Source: Lasiosphaeria ovina
Taxonomy: Eukaryota > Ascomycota > Sordariomycetes > Sordariales > Lasiosphaeriaceae
Direction: 5' to 3'
Assembly: GCA_033439765.1 (NCBI GenBank)
Contig: JAULSN010000014.1
Location: 434,001-498,000 of the forward strand
DNA length: 64,000 nucleotides
Below, one piece after another: positions 51,055 to 60,980 of the stretch (positions are counted from its first letter, which is position 1; every line of letters begins with the position of its first letter). The notes under the pieces are model-generated. The model did no database searches, was not told where the DNA came from, and worked only from the letters and a program-made list of their open reading frames with translations. A program made the translations under genes and the position numbers.

Positions 51055-51285
51055 GCAAGGTTTTGTGTTGCACGTGATCTGGATTGACTGAGCATTGAAT
51101 TGCCTGATTAGATGGTTCTAGAATACAGGTAAAAATCGTCTTCATGTAGCCCACAAGACCTCTGAATACCCCCACGGAAATCCGTATCCCGGCCGGGCCT
51201 TCAGGGCAACCGGAATGCCCTAGACTGAGCGGATCTCCGGTTGTGAGGGAGTCTGGAGGCATTCGGGCGTAAGCTAAGGAAATAA
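51055..51285 (+). mobile_element. MITE-like family C copy next to a start codon
   Basis: GTTGCACGTGATCTGGATTG, GACTGAGCATTGAATTGCCT, AATACAGGTAAAAATCGTCT, GGAAATCCGTATCCCGGCCG and GGAGGCATTCGGGCG match the family with more divergence than the 42850 copy. Confidence 0.7.
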
Positions 51286-51719
51286 ACAGAAACTAGGAAA
51301 GAGAATGGCTCATTTTGCACGCTAGGGTCAATTTTAGGGCGACACATTTTGCACACAAACCTAACACATAAGCCCAGCCAATTGCTCAATCCGACCAAAT
51401 CCAATTTATCCAGTATTACTAGTGCCTAGTTGGCCCACACCACCAACAGGGCGCCCGCGGGGACTGGTGGATCGGATAATCCGCGCCCCCGGAGGGCTGC
51501 CCAAGAGGATAGTGGAGCAAGCTTGGCAAACCCCGCAGTTCCAACGTAGTTGCTAGCGTCTATAAGAGGGGGCCACCCCTTCCCTAATCTGCCGTTATTC
51601 TCTCTCTCTCTCAATATCAGCCAACCCAACCCAAGCAAAGCAACAACCAGGCCACTACTCTCTCTCTCAACATCAGCCAACCCAGGCAAAGCAACAGCCA
51701 GGCCATTCTCTCTCTCAAG
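51286..51719 (+). promoter_or_regulatory. Upstream region with duplicated leader
   Basis: Two units of about 57 bp (CTCTCTCTCAATATCAGCCA at 51602 and CTCTCTCTCAACATCAGCCA at 51659) sit directly before the ATG at 51720. Both contain AACCCA..CAAAGCAACA and CAGGCCA. They look like a duplicated pyrimidine-rich 5' leader. Confidence 0.5.
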
Positions 51720-52289
51720 ATGGTCAAGACAGAGAACCTAGACGCCCTCAAGATAGAGGACCTAGACGACGCACCTACCATCTCTCCCTGGCCCTCGCAG
51801 CCAGCCTCGACCAAGCCGTTAGCGACGTCATCACTGGACCCAGAGCAGCAGCAGCAGCAGCAGCAGCAAGTCCACGACCAGCCGCCACGGCTCCTCCCCT
51901 CCCAACAACAACAACACCCATCGCAACACCACCCATCGCAACACCAACACCCATCGCAACACCACCCCTCCTCCCGCAATGATCAACAGTCTCAATCCAA
52001 ACCCAAACCCAAACCGCCAGCAGAATGCTCCTTCTCCGCCAGCCCGAAGGTGATGCAGGCGCTGCATTTGGCGCGCTAGAGCCAGGAGTCCGAGTGCCAC
52101 TACCAGATTAGGGCGGTACTGGACTCGGCGCTGGCCGAGGTGATGGCGCGGCTGTGGGCGGCGCCCGACAGCTACGTGGTGCGGCCCGACGAGTTCTCCC
52201 TGTTCAATTTTTTCCAGGGCAGGTTTGACAATACGGATCCCGTGATTATGGGTGCCAGGAGGCGGTATTGGCAGTTTACCCCTGCGTGA
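51720..52289 (+). pseudogene. Gln/His-rich gene with one in-frame stop
   Basis: The ATG at 51720 (CAAGATGG context) opens MVKTENLDALKIEDLDDAPT, then a poly-Gln run and HPSQHH repeats, then PAECSFSASPKVMQALHLAR and a TAG at 52077. The same frame continues with SQESECHYQIRAVLDSALAE, VMARLWAAPDSYVVRPDEFS, LFNFFQGRFDNTDPVIMGA and RRRYWQFTPA to a TGA at 52287. The two halves are clearly one gene; the end (RPDEF.LFNFFQ.RF....ARRRYW) resembles a family of fungal proteins of unknown role. A single nonsense mutation separates it from an intact 189-codon gene. Confidence 0.6.
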
Positions 52290-52736
52290 TCAGGATATGG
52301 TTAGCGTTGGGTAGGTTGGGATTTAGTCGAGGTCTAGTAGAAATTACTTGTTCGCAACACTTTTGGCACGGAAGCCTGCCAAGCTTTTGCCTGTGACGCG
52401 CCATGATATCATGTGGTGTGTTGTTCGGGACCAGTCGGAAGGGTGCCATCCAACATAGAAAAGCACACGTCCCTTCTTTTTTTGCCCGTTCATTACATGT
52501 GTCGTCACTCGAGGAAGTTGGGCACCGTTTTTTTCGTTCGAAAAAATCGCATCGCAAAGCCAAGCGCAACCAGGGGGGGGGGGGGCGGGGGGGGACTGAT
52601 GAGCCAAGAGAGGGACGCAAGAACACACCCACACTCCAAACCCCAACTTCTTGACCACCCACCTCATTTTTTTTTGGTTTTTTCCTCGGCGCTCTCCTCC
52701 CTATCGGGATTGCTTTAGCGCGTCTGAGAGGGGGAC
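52290..52736. other. No clear gene; G-runs
   Basis: G12 and G8 runs at 52575-52594. This could hold the last exon of the minus-strand gene described next, but the frame shows no support. Confidence 0.4.
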
Positions 52737-53600
52737 CTGTAATTAGTTCTAGATTAGTTGGGAACTAATCGAAAACGGGTTGTGAATGACTTACAATTCT
52801 TGCGGTTGATGGTATAGCAACCGTCGCATCTACCGGTCTTCCTGAATCCGGCATTGGCGCGCATCTTCGATTTGACATACTAGAAAGAAAAAGAGTCGGC
52901 CAAACTAGTTCCAAACCTGTTGGAAATCGATTTGGAATGCATTACTTACCAAGCCACGTCCGTTAAGCGGAAGCTCGAGCAAGGTAACCTTTGCCTTGCC
53001 CTTCTCTTCGAGCTGGGGAGTAGGCTCGCGCGGGGTAGCGGGTGGTCGCTCCTCGTCATTATTCTCATCCTCGTTGTTGTCCACGCCGTCCGTAGGCGGC
53101 TTGATGGCGTAGTCTATGGGGTTATCGTAGAAATCTATTCAGAATGAGTTTGGAACTAGTTCGAAACGCGTTGGTAATGAGTTGGAGAGTACTTACCAGC
53201 GATCTCTATATTAAACGAGATCGAATTAGCGCCGGAGCCCTTAGTCTTAATAACGACTCCTGTGCCCTTGATCGTGTGCTTCATAATGTGGTGTCGTAGG
53301 TTGCTAATACTACTAAACTTCGACTAGATTGATTAAGAATTAGTTAAGAACTAATTCAACCCCCGGATAATATGGTATAGTCGGGCACCGGATACCCGGC
53401 TTGCCGGGCTCCCTAAAGCGATAGTATAGCTCGCCCGGAGATAGCATGATCTCTTATTTCTAGTGATGAATTAGCTAAACGAATCGGGAAGGGTTTTGGA
53501 ATCTTACCTCGTTGTACTCATATGCGGGAAGACCCTTAGGGCGCTGGGCATGACTACTATACTATTTGTAGCCCTTCTAAATGATTATTAGCTGCCAAAC
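52737..53600 (-). pseudogene. Multi-exon hypothetical gene, decaying at the RIP border
   Basis: Minus-strand exons with matching splice sites and phase: 53284-53197 (MKHTIKGTGVVIKTKGSGAN, SISFNIEIA), 53134-52950 (FYDNPIDYAIKPPTDGVDNN, EEKGKAKVTLLELPLNGRGL) and 52879-52795 (YVKSKMRANAGFRKTGRCDG, CYTINRKN). Introns of 62, 70 and 58 bp begin GTAAGT and end TAG or CAG, with CTAAT/CTAAC-type branches. Upstream exons (about 53580-53300: HAQRPKGLPAYEYNE, MLSPGELYYRFREPGKPGIR, SKFSSISNLRHHIMKH) carry TAG or TAA codons where Trp or Gln is expected. SNLRHH..KH looks like half a C2H2 finger and CDGC..C could bind zinc. Family unknown. Confidence 0.45.
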
Positions 53601-53889
53601 CCATTTAGAACTAACTCGGAAGGTATTGATTTAGCTGAACGGAGCCACCGTAGGCGAGCTTGCGAGCCGGAGGTGGCGTAGAGAGGGTGTCTCTTCTCTT
53701 TTACCGTGAGGGTGCCGAATATTTTTCGAACGCTGATTGGCTAGTTTACGTTTGTATTAAAATATAAGATAGGGACTAGTTAATCGGATGAACCTCAGAT
53801 AGGTTAAGCCGTGAAATACCGCTTTACTATATCGTAGTTATATTAAGAAGGAGTAATTTCCTATTTAGTAGGTAGATATAATATTATTA

Positions 53890-54640
53890 ATTTTTATATA
53901 TATATTTTTAACTCTTTAAATAATTATATATAAATAATTATAAGAGATAAAATTATATAATAAATATATTGAAGGTTCTTATATAAATATATAATTATGA
54001 ATATTTATAAGTCCTAAAAGTGGGTCCTTATATAAGCACTTAAATTAAATAAGTAGTATATAATATAATATAATGCTGAATAAAAATTCATAACTATATA
54101 ATACCTTCTATATATAATTATTAGAAGTAATCTAATTACTACGTAATATAGCTACCTACAGCCTTGCTAACTAGCTACCGGCTGGCACTCGATTTCGATA
54201 GCTAGGCCGCCGTTCGGGCCACCTAGCCGCGGTTTAGGGCGGGCCGTTAGTTACGGCTAACCGGGCCGGCACAGCGTGAGCGTAAGCTAATAGGCTAACT
54301 AGGCCTTTAAATAAGGCTAATAACTATTAGCCGGACTATTAAATAGAGCCGAGTTCCGTTTAATAAGGTCCGATTAAGCCGGTATAATAAGGAGACCTTT
54401 TCCTACCTTTATATTTAGAATTATATATATCTTAATTAGTCTTTAACTAATTATAATAATTAAAACATTATTCTGCTCCACTTTTTCTACTCTTCATTAT
54501 TACCTATTCTACCGTCCTTTACCGCTAACGAATCTCTCTCACGGAAGCTCCAAACCTAACCTTCCGTAAAACCTTTCTATAGCTACTATTCCTTTAACGC
54601 TTTAATACTTAATTAATGCTTTATCGATATAACCTCATTA
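53890..54640 (+). repeat. ~750-bp direct repeat, copy 1
   Basis: It matches 55440-56210 through most of its length: TAATAAATATATT, GGTCCTTATATAAG, a GC-rich island (CCGGCTGGCACTCG.. near 54178), TAAATAGAGCCGAGTTCCGT, TACCTTTATATTTAGAAT, ATTCTGCTC and AACCT..TTCCGTAAAACC. The GC island survives RIP. It could be an LTR or a non-coding element; no TG..CA ends were established. Confidence 0.75.
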
Positions 54641-54799
54641 ATAATATTTAATTAATTCGAAGTTAATAATACTAATATAATAAGTATTATATTAGCTTCT
54701 TATATAATATTAGCTCCTTCTTTAACTAGCTCCCTCGCCTTCTTTATAATCTTAATTTTATTATTATATAACCTCGTTAAATGGAAAATAATAATATAT

Positions 54800-55425
54800 A
54801 TATAATTAGGGCTTTTTATACCGACTTTAGGGTTCGTTATTATATTATTAAGACTTAATTATAATATTTAATTATAAATTACCCCGGGTATTTAAACCTT
54901 TAAGCTAACGTTAAGTAGCTTATATAATTACCTAAAGACGGTAATATTATTAATAATATTACCGTTATTAAAGTTAATAAAGAAGTCCCTATTAGACCGT
55001 AAGTTATCTTTAATATTAATAATAAGGAAAAGGAGGACTTTATTAATTACGCCGTAATACCTAACCTTATTCCTATATAGGCTAATCTCACTCGATTATA
55101 TAATTAAGTATATAGTAAAGAGTTACCTCTTTAATAACCGCTTATTTATAATTATATTAAGCTTCTTAGTATTAGGTTAACGCTCCTAAACGACCTTAAT
55201 AATTATATCGCCCTTATTAGTTTCTCTATATTTACCCTTATACCTTAAGGCCTTAATAAGTATACGTTATCGTACTTTTGAATTATAAATTAGTTATCCT
55301 AAATAAAGTATATATTATTTTAATATAACGGCCGTTTCGCTTAATACCCTCGTTTCCTTTATATCGTCTTTAATATTATTATACGGGTATAAGTTAATAA
55401 GAGAAGTAACTAGTTAATTAATTAT
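54800..55425 (+). mobile_element. RIP-mutated Helitron, 5' part
   Basis: Reading through stops, the plus frame gives VPIRP.VIFNINNKEKEDFI, LNDLNNYIALISFSIFTLIP, GLNKYTLSYF and NGRFA.YPRFLYIVFNIIIR. This follows the fungal Helitron polyprotein segment INEFT..GY.A.AFPTLFP.G...Y and KDGRFARHPRFRYFALN.IMR that precedes the Helitron-like N domain. The second part continues at 56265 after a repeat insertion. Confidence 0.72.
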
Positions 55426-55439
55426 AATTATTAGTTTTT

Positions 55440-56210
55440 AATATATATATATTTTTACCTTATATAAAATAAATAATATAAAAAGAACTATAAGAGGTAA
55501 AAATATATAATAAATATATTTATACTACTTACGTAATAATATAACTATAAATAATTATAGGTCCTTATATAAGTAACCTTATATAAGCTATAAAGCTTAT
55601 ATATATAACGGACCTACGGACTTATTATAACGTAATATAATTATAACTACTTAATACCCCGCGTATACGGTCTTTAGAATCGATCTAACTACTATAGGTA
55701 TTAGCCCCGTACGGCTAGGGTAGTAGGCGACCTTTAAGTAACCGGTTTTAATAGCTAGGCCGCTTATAGGGCTACTTAGCCGCGGACCGGGCCACCTGCC
55801 GGCTACTTATAATAGGCCCGGGCTAACTAGCCGCAGGCCCTGCCGGGCCGGCTACGACCTTAGCTAACGATCCTCTATTAGCTTTAGACCGTTATTCGAA
55901 GTATTAAATAGAGCCGAGTTCCGTTTAACCGAGTTAATATAAGCTAGTATAATAAGGGGTCCATTTCCTACCTTTATATTTAGAATAACTACATCTTCAT
56001 TAGTCTTCGACTAATTATAATAATCTAAATACCATTCTGCTCTACTTTTCTTACTCTTTATTATTATCTATTTTACCGCCCTTCACCGCCTTCCTTTCTT
56101 ACTTACGGAAGTCCAAAACCTAACTTCCGTAAAAACCTATTTATAACTACTACTCTTCTAACTACTTGAAATCTAATTAATGCTCTATTAATATAACCTC
56201 TTTAATAATA
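55440..56210 (+). repeat. ~750-bp direct repeat, copy 2, inside the Helitron
   Basis: Second copy of the 53890-54640 repeat, in the same orientation, placed between the two parts of the Helitron frame. Its GC island (about 55750-55860: TAGCCGCGGACCGGGCCACC) is again spared. Confidence 0.75.
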
Positions 56211-56264
56211 ATAAATATTACGATTATTTCGAATCCCTTAATTAGTTATATAAGGCTCTTAATA

Positions 56265-57185
56265 TAAATATACTCGACGGTTAGATTTTATTAAATTCTA
56301 TTATAAGATCTTCTAACGTCCTCCGTAATACTCGGTCTTTTCAGAACTAATAATATTATAACCTTGAAGTTATATATTATAGTCTTAATTACCTTTATAT
56401 CTTTTTAATATTTTCCGCTATTAATTTATATTAGGAATCCCTTATTAAGGTAATATTAAACTATACTATTTAACTAGCTATTAATAATATTAATAAATCC
56501 CGTATCGCTTATAAAAACCTTAAGGAAAACCCTTATATCGCGGCGTAATATTTTTACTATTATTTAAAGGTATTCTTTAAGGAGTATTTCTTTAAGAAGT
56601 ACCTTATTATCGCTTATTAGATTAGGTTTAAGTAATAGGGTCGTAATAATACTTATTATTACGGCCTTTATTAAATTAAGGATATACGTACCCCGGGAAT
56701 AGAAGGATTCGTTAATTAGATTTAAAAGGATAACTTCTTACGCCTTTAAGGCTTTTATATTACCGCTTCTAATTCGGAGCCCAGCCGTTACCCCCTTTTA
56801 TATAAATCTAATCCTCTTAACGTCGTTCTTAATATTAATACTTCTTTTACGGCTCTATTAAGTATTCTTAATTATATTTCGAAATATAACTATACCGAAG
56901 TATATTACCTTTAGTATCGTTAACTTCTTAATAAAATACTCTTACGCGATAAGCTATACCGGTTCTATTTTAAACGCACTTTCTATAAGCTCGTTATTCT
57001 TATACGTAAAATAAACCCTAATTATAAGATATTTAATAGTACCCGCCTAAATAACGGGAGGATAAATAATTATATTTAAGGTATTATTTTAAATTAGCTA
57101 ATTAATACGAACTTAATACCTTATACCTCTTTTTATATTATACTTAATTATATTATTAAATATTATACTAAAACCGAATAATAGA
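56265..57185 (+). mobile_element. RIP-mutated Helitron-like N (Rep) domain
   Basis: The plus frame, read through stops, gives LLNSIIRSSNVLRNTRSF, FLIFSAINLYQESLI, SRIAYKNLKENPYIAA, FYYYLKVFFKEYFFKKYL, then F..QGRNNTYYYGLY.IKDI, LLNKILLRDKLYRFYFKRTF and LNYIIKYYTKTE. This matches the Helitron-like N domain block by block (F.FSAADL..; NPH.AAWYF..R...F; EWQGRGS.H.HGL.W; YCLR..CRF.F; LNY..KYC.KAE). The His-x-His of the Rep active site reads Tyr-x-Tyr (TAT.TAC), as expected from C-to-T change. No helicase domain follows; the pogo element begins within about 150 bp. Confidence 0.8.
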
Positions 57186-57370
57186 CTTAACGTATTTATA
57201 TAACGTACGCCTACTCATAACGTACGCTTACTTTCCCTACCCTAATTAAACTTTCACACGATATTATAAATTCCTTTATAATAAAATATACCCGCCGTAT
57301 AAAATAAAGTATAAGTATAGCTTACCGTTTCAGTTATAGAACGTAATAAGAAACTTCGCCTTAGAACCGT

Positions 57371-57600
57371 TGTCACGGTCGCCACAGGGGCTCACATAAC
57401 AGGATTGATTCTATTAGCTGCATTGTATTTAGGGTGTGGCCTGTGCGCACAGCTCGCACGTGCTCAGCCTTTGGCTCGTACCATAACCTATTTCCCCGCG
57501 CCCTGCGCGGTCCCTGCGATAGATCTTCTTTTTCCTTCCTTAGCTTTAAATCCACATTCGTTACTATATTGAACCGTTGACTTCCTTACGGGCCGTCACA
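57371..57600 (+). repeat. 5' LTR
   Basis: 230 bp, TGTCACGG to GCCGTCACA. It differs from the 3' LTR at eight sites, all C/T or G/A in CpA/TpG context. The preceding 57366-57370 is the target duplication ACCGT. Confidence 0.95.
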
Positions 57601-58047
57601 TTATTTAAAGCTCATTTCTACACGCTTGAGAAAGGCTGTAGATCTTATTCTTCTTTTCTAGTAATTACGCGCGCGATTTTTTTTCCATTCAAATACCAAC
57701 TTGGCCGCGGTCAATAGCGCGAAAGACAGCCCACTGGTCGGCATACTTCGCGGGCCCCAGTAGCCAATCGATAGGTCCCTGAATGCCCTTAATTTCGTCG
57801 CCCTTAATCGCTTCCGACCTAACGACCTGAACGCCCAGGTTTTTAATCACCGAAATCTTCCCTGCTTTTCCAGTAGTGTGCGAGAAAGTAGAACCCTATG
57901 GCCAGGTAGCGGACCGCCGGACCCCGAACCCGAACCTGAACCCCGAACCGAACTGAATAGACTTGAACTCAATATTCGGACCTTCGTCAGGTTGACCTTC
58001 GATCAACCTTCCACGAAGCCAGCCGACTAGCCCGATCGATCGGTAAG

Positions 58048-58935
58048 ATGAACTCCGATAACCAGATCTTTCAACTTCAATATGCCGTTAATCAGCATGA
58101 AGAAACCATTAAGGCGTTGCACCAAGACAATAATAATCTTACCGCCAGGCTCACGACCTTGGAGAGCAATATATCGTTAATCACAGAGCTGTTAACTAGC
58201 CGAAGCTCCCGCCCGAAGGCGAGCATTCCTAACCCAGAGAAATTTACCGGCTCAGAGTTTTCTTAGGATACTTGGTTCCCTGCTATCAAGGCCAAACTAC
58301 GAATCGATGGACCTGCGATCGGAAACGACGAAGCCTAGTTTTTCTACGTCTACGGCCGACTTGATCCAAAGATTCAAGCCTTGGTAATGCCTCAGCTGAC
58401 CGAAGCTGAAGATAACGATACGTACGACGCTTAGACCCTATTGGATTAGTTGGAACGTCTATACGACGACCCCAATAAGGTCGAGAACGCACAAGACAAG
58501 TTCTATACGAGTAAATAACGTAATGATAAAGCCATTACCAGCTTCCTTATACGTTTCGAGCGGTTGATGTATAAAGCCCGAGCCAATCACTAGCTTGACG
58601 ATATTAAGATCTCCCTCTTACGCCGGGGACTTAATAAGGCCACTCGCGATCGCCTCAAAGTCCAACTCAACGTCCCGAAGGACTATAATGACTTCGTTAA
58701 GCTTCTTTAGAAGTTGAGCGGCCCTGGTATTCATCAGATAGGTCAATCGCACGGCAGCTTAAAGGACCATATAGACAAGATGGATATTAGCCATATTAGC
58801 AACTTCAATATTGAAGATATGGAATATATTACGGACTTAGAACCTTCCGAGGATGACCGCTCGGAATGCCCTCAACCCCGCGAATATATTGATCTGGCTG
58901 CCCTGCGTACTGATAAAGCCCGGATGGATCAATAA
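58048..58935 (+). pseudogene. Gag gene of the LTR element, with nonsense codons
   Basis: The first 72 codons are open; later ones are interrupted by about eight TAG or TAA codons, mostly where Trp or Gln fits. The open end (58714-58935) is acidic: NIEDMEYITDLEPSEDDRSE. No zinc knuckle is visible after it. Confidence 0.75.
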
Positions 58936-59226
58936 TTTTACGATGACCTGTCTGATTGACCGGTCTGACAACTGCCTATTAAGCTATAGCGCGTCCTAAC
59001 AGACCTGTATAACACATACCTATATATTAGTCCTTATACCTGCATACAGCTACGAACGACTGTCAATAGCCCGACTGATAGTTCCTGACGGCCCGTTAAC
59101 AACAACTTCGTCTTTAAATACGGAAACCCCGGATTTGAACGATTCAGGCCTTACGGCTTGACCTGACGGTTTTCCAAGGATGGATTTGAACGCATCGGGG
59201 CGATGCTTTTTTCGAGGGGGGGATGA

Positions 59227-59456
59227 TGTCACGGTCGCCACAGGGGCTCACATGACAGGATTGATTCTATTGGCTGCATTGTATTTAGGGTGTGGCCTGT
59301 GCGCACAGCTCGCACGTGCTCAGCCTTTGGCTCGCACCACAACCTATTTCCCCGCGCCCTGCGCGGTCCCTGCGATAGATCTTCTTTTTCCTTCCTTAGC
59401 TTTAAATCCACATTCGTTACTGCATTGAACCGTTAACTTCCTTGCGGGCCGTCACA
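59227..59456 (+). repeat. 3' LTR
   Basis: 230 bp, less mutated than the 5' LTR: at seven of the eight differing sites it keeps C or G. Confidence 0.95.
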
Positions 59457-60736
59457 ACCGTTATAAAACGGTATTCGGTTAACTAAAGAATACTAAAGCG
59501 ACGACGGAACGGAATACTCCCGCGAATAGATATAATCCCTAGTAATAAGAATTTAAATTCTCTTAAAGAAGAGGTTATTATACGAAGGATCCTCGACCTA
59601 TATAAGTAAGGATTTTCACTAGGATACGACTTAGTAAAAGATATAGCTAACTTATTACGCGTAACGCGTAACGCATTATACGTCGGACTACGCTAGGCTT
59701 CTAACTTCGTACGACGATAACTAAAGCTCCGGACGTATTAGTCGCGTCCGTATAATTACTAAAGGGCCAAATACGAAGATCTAAAGATAATTAGCGTATG
59801 GTTTAACCTTATTCGTAATATAATCGCGAAGTATAGAATCTAGGAGTCGGATATTTAGAATTTCGACGAGACTAGGTTTTTAATAAGCTAGATCTCGCCT
59901 ACCCTCGTTATTACCTCGTCTAATAGTTGCGGGAGGGTAAAGAAGGTCTAGCCTAGTAATTAGGAATAGGTTATAGTAATTTAAGCCGTATAATCGAGCG
60001 GCTATACTATTCCTCCGTACGTAATTATTATAAGGAAAGTATACCTTAAAAGCTAGTATTATAATAGCCCTTTCCCGCCCGATTAGATAATTAATCTTTC
60101 TAATACGGACTAGACTAATAACTAGATTAGTATTAATTAGATTAAGTATTTTAATAAGTACTCTCGTCTTTATACGATAGGTAGAAAGCGTCTTCTAATC
60201 CTAAATAAGTATAAGAGCTACTACTCGTTTAAGTTTAAGAATTATTATAAGTTTAATAATATTATTACGCTTTATATACCTCCGTACTTATCTTATTTAA
60301 TCTAGCCGCTTAATATTAGCTATTTCGGCGTATTAAAGTAATCGTATAATAAGGAAATCGAATAACTTATACGTTACTATATCTATTATATCGCGAAACC
60401 GGACTTCTTTCTCGCCTTTTATAATGTATTTTATATAACTTTTCTACTTAAAAACGTATAAGGAGGATTCTGAGGGGTAGGGCTTATACTATTTAACCTA
60501 GAGAGGGTAATTTCCTAATTAGATATAAGGCTTCGTACGCTAATACCCCTAGCTACCTTTAAGATCTTATATAATACTTAGGTCTTTAAGATATTATAGA
60601 ATATAACTAAGGCCTTATTTTAATTAATATATATTAAAGATCGTATTACTAGGTATTAAGGTAGCTCTCTAATACTAATTCTTAAAGCTCTTAACTAAAT
60701 TATAAAAGGTACGATAAAGGTTATATATAAGATAAT

Positions 60737-60980
60737 TGTTGGAATCACCAGGGTACTGGTACTAGAATCAACAGATGCGCTGCGCGCCGTAAGCTGGTGG
60801 TTCAAGTGATGGATTCGTTATGTGTTTTATCTATCTGTTCCCCTGAGCGGGCCGCTCCAGATATCTGGGCCTGCGCCACCATAGCCACGGTGTGGCTAAG
60901 TCGCAGAGCCGTGGCGCCACCACAGCCACAGTGCGGCTGAGCCGCAGAGCCCCTTGACTTATATGCGCGTTATTCCAATA
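60737..60980 (-). repeat. copia 3' LTR
   Basis: TGTTGGAATC at one end and ATTCCAATA at the other are imperfect inverted ends typical of fungal copia LTRs; the terminal CA reads TA. It holds a duplicated GCCACCA.AGCCAC.GTG motif and lies just beyond the polyprotein stop, as expected for the 3' LTR of a minus-strand element. Confidence 0.75.

Larger units (their letters stand above)
53700..57370. other. AT-rich RIP block, part 1
   Basis: Base composition changes sharply here; TpA dominates and CpA/TpG are scarce. Nearly every Trp and Gln codon in recognisable frames is TAG or TAA. This is the pattern left by repeat-induced point mutation. It contains the Helitron and the start of the pogo element. 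Confidence 0.88.
57371..59456 (+). mobile_element. Gag-only LTR retrotransposon
   Basis: A 2086-bp element with two 230-bp LTRs and a perfect 5-bp target duplication ACCGT (57366-57370; 59457-59461). The 1.6-kb interior has one weak coding stretch: the ATG at 58048 opens MNSDNQIFQLQYAVNQHEET with a coiled coil (LTARLTTLESNISLITELL), then PNPEKFTGSEFS and, through TAG codons at expected Trp/Gln sites, DTWFPAIKAKLRIDGPAI, QALVMPQLTEAEDN, LERLYDDPNKVENAQDKFYT, ITSFLIRFERLMYKAR and RRGLNKATRDRLKVQL. That is a Ty3-type Gag capsid. No protease, reverse transcriptase, RNase H or integrase is present. A GAGGGGGGGATGA purine run precedes the 3' LTR. It is inserted in the pogo frame. Confidence 0.92.
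57230..60736 (+). mobile_element. RIP-mutated Fot1/pogo transposon split by an LTR element
   Basis: NKKLRLRTV (ending 57370) continues directly after the LTR element as IKRYSVN.RILKRRRNGIL, and then GFSLGYDLVKDIANLL, YEDLKIISVWFNLIRNIIAK, NFDETRF (59859), SNSCGRVKKV.PSN.E.VIVI, YTIGRKRLLILNKYKSYYSF, NIITLYIPPYLSYLI.PLNIS and IEQLIRYYIYYIAKPDFFLAFY with stops as dots. This is a pogo-type DDE transposase from HTH to end. The second catalytic Asp (LILDG) reads Asn and the third (QPLDV) also reads Asn, both G-to-A. The left boundary is approximate. Confidence 0.85.

Noticed and set aside
53890..56210. Interpretation of the two 750-bp repeats as the LTRs of one retrotransposon
   Set aside because: The 800 bp between them reads as Helitron protein, and the Helitron continues beyond the second copy, so they do not bracket a retroelement interior.
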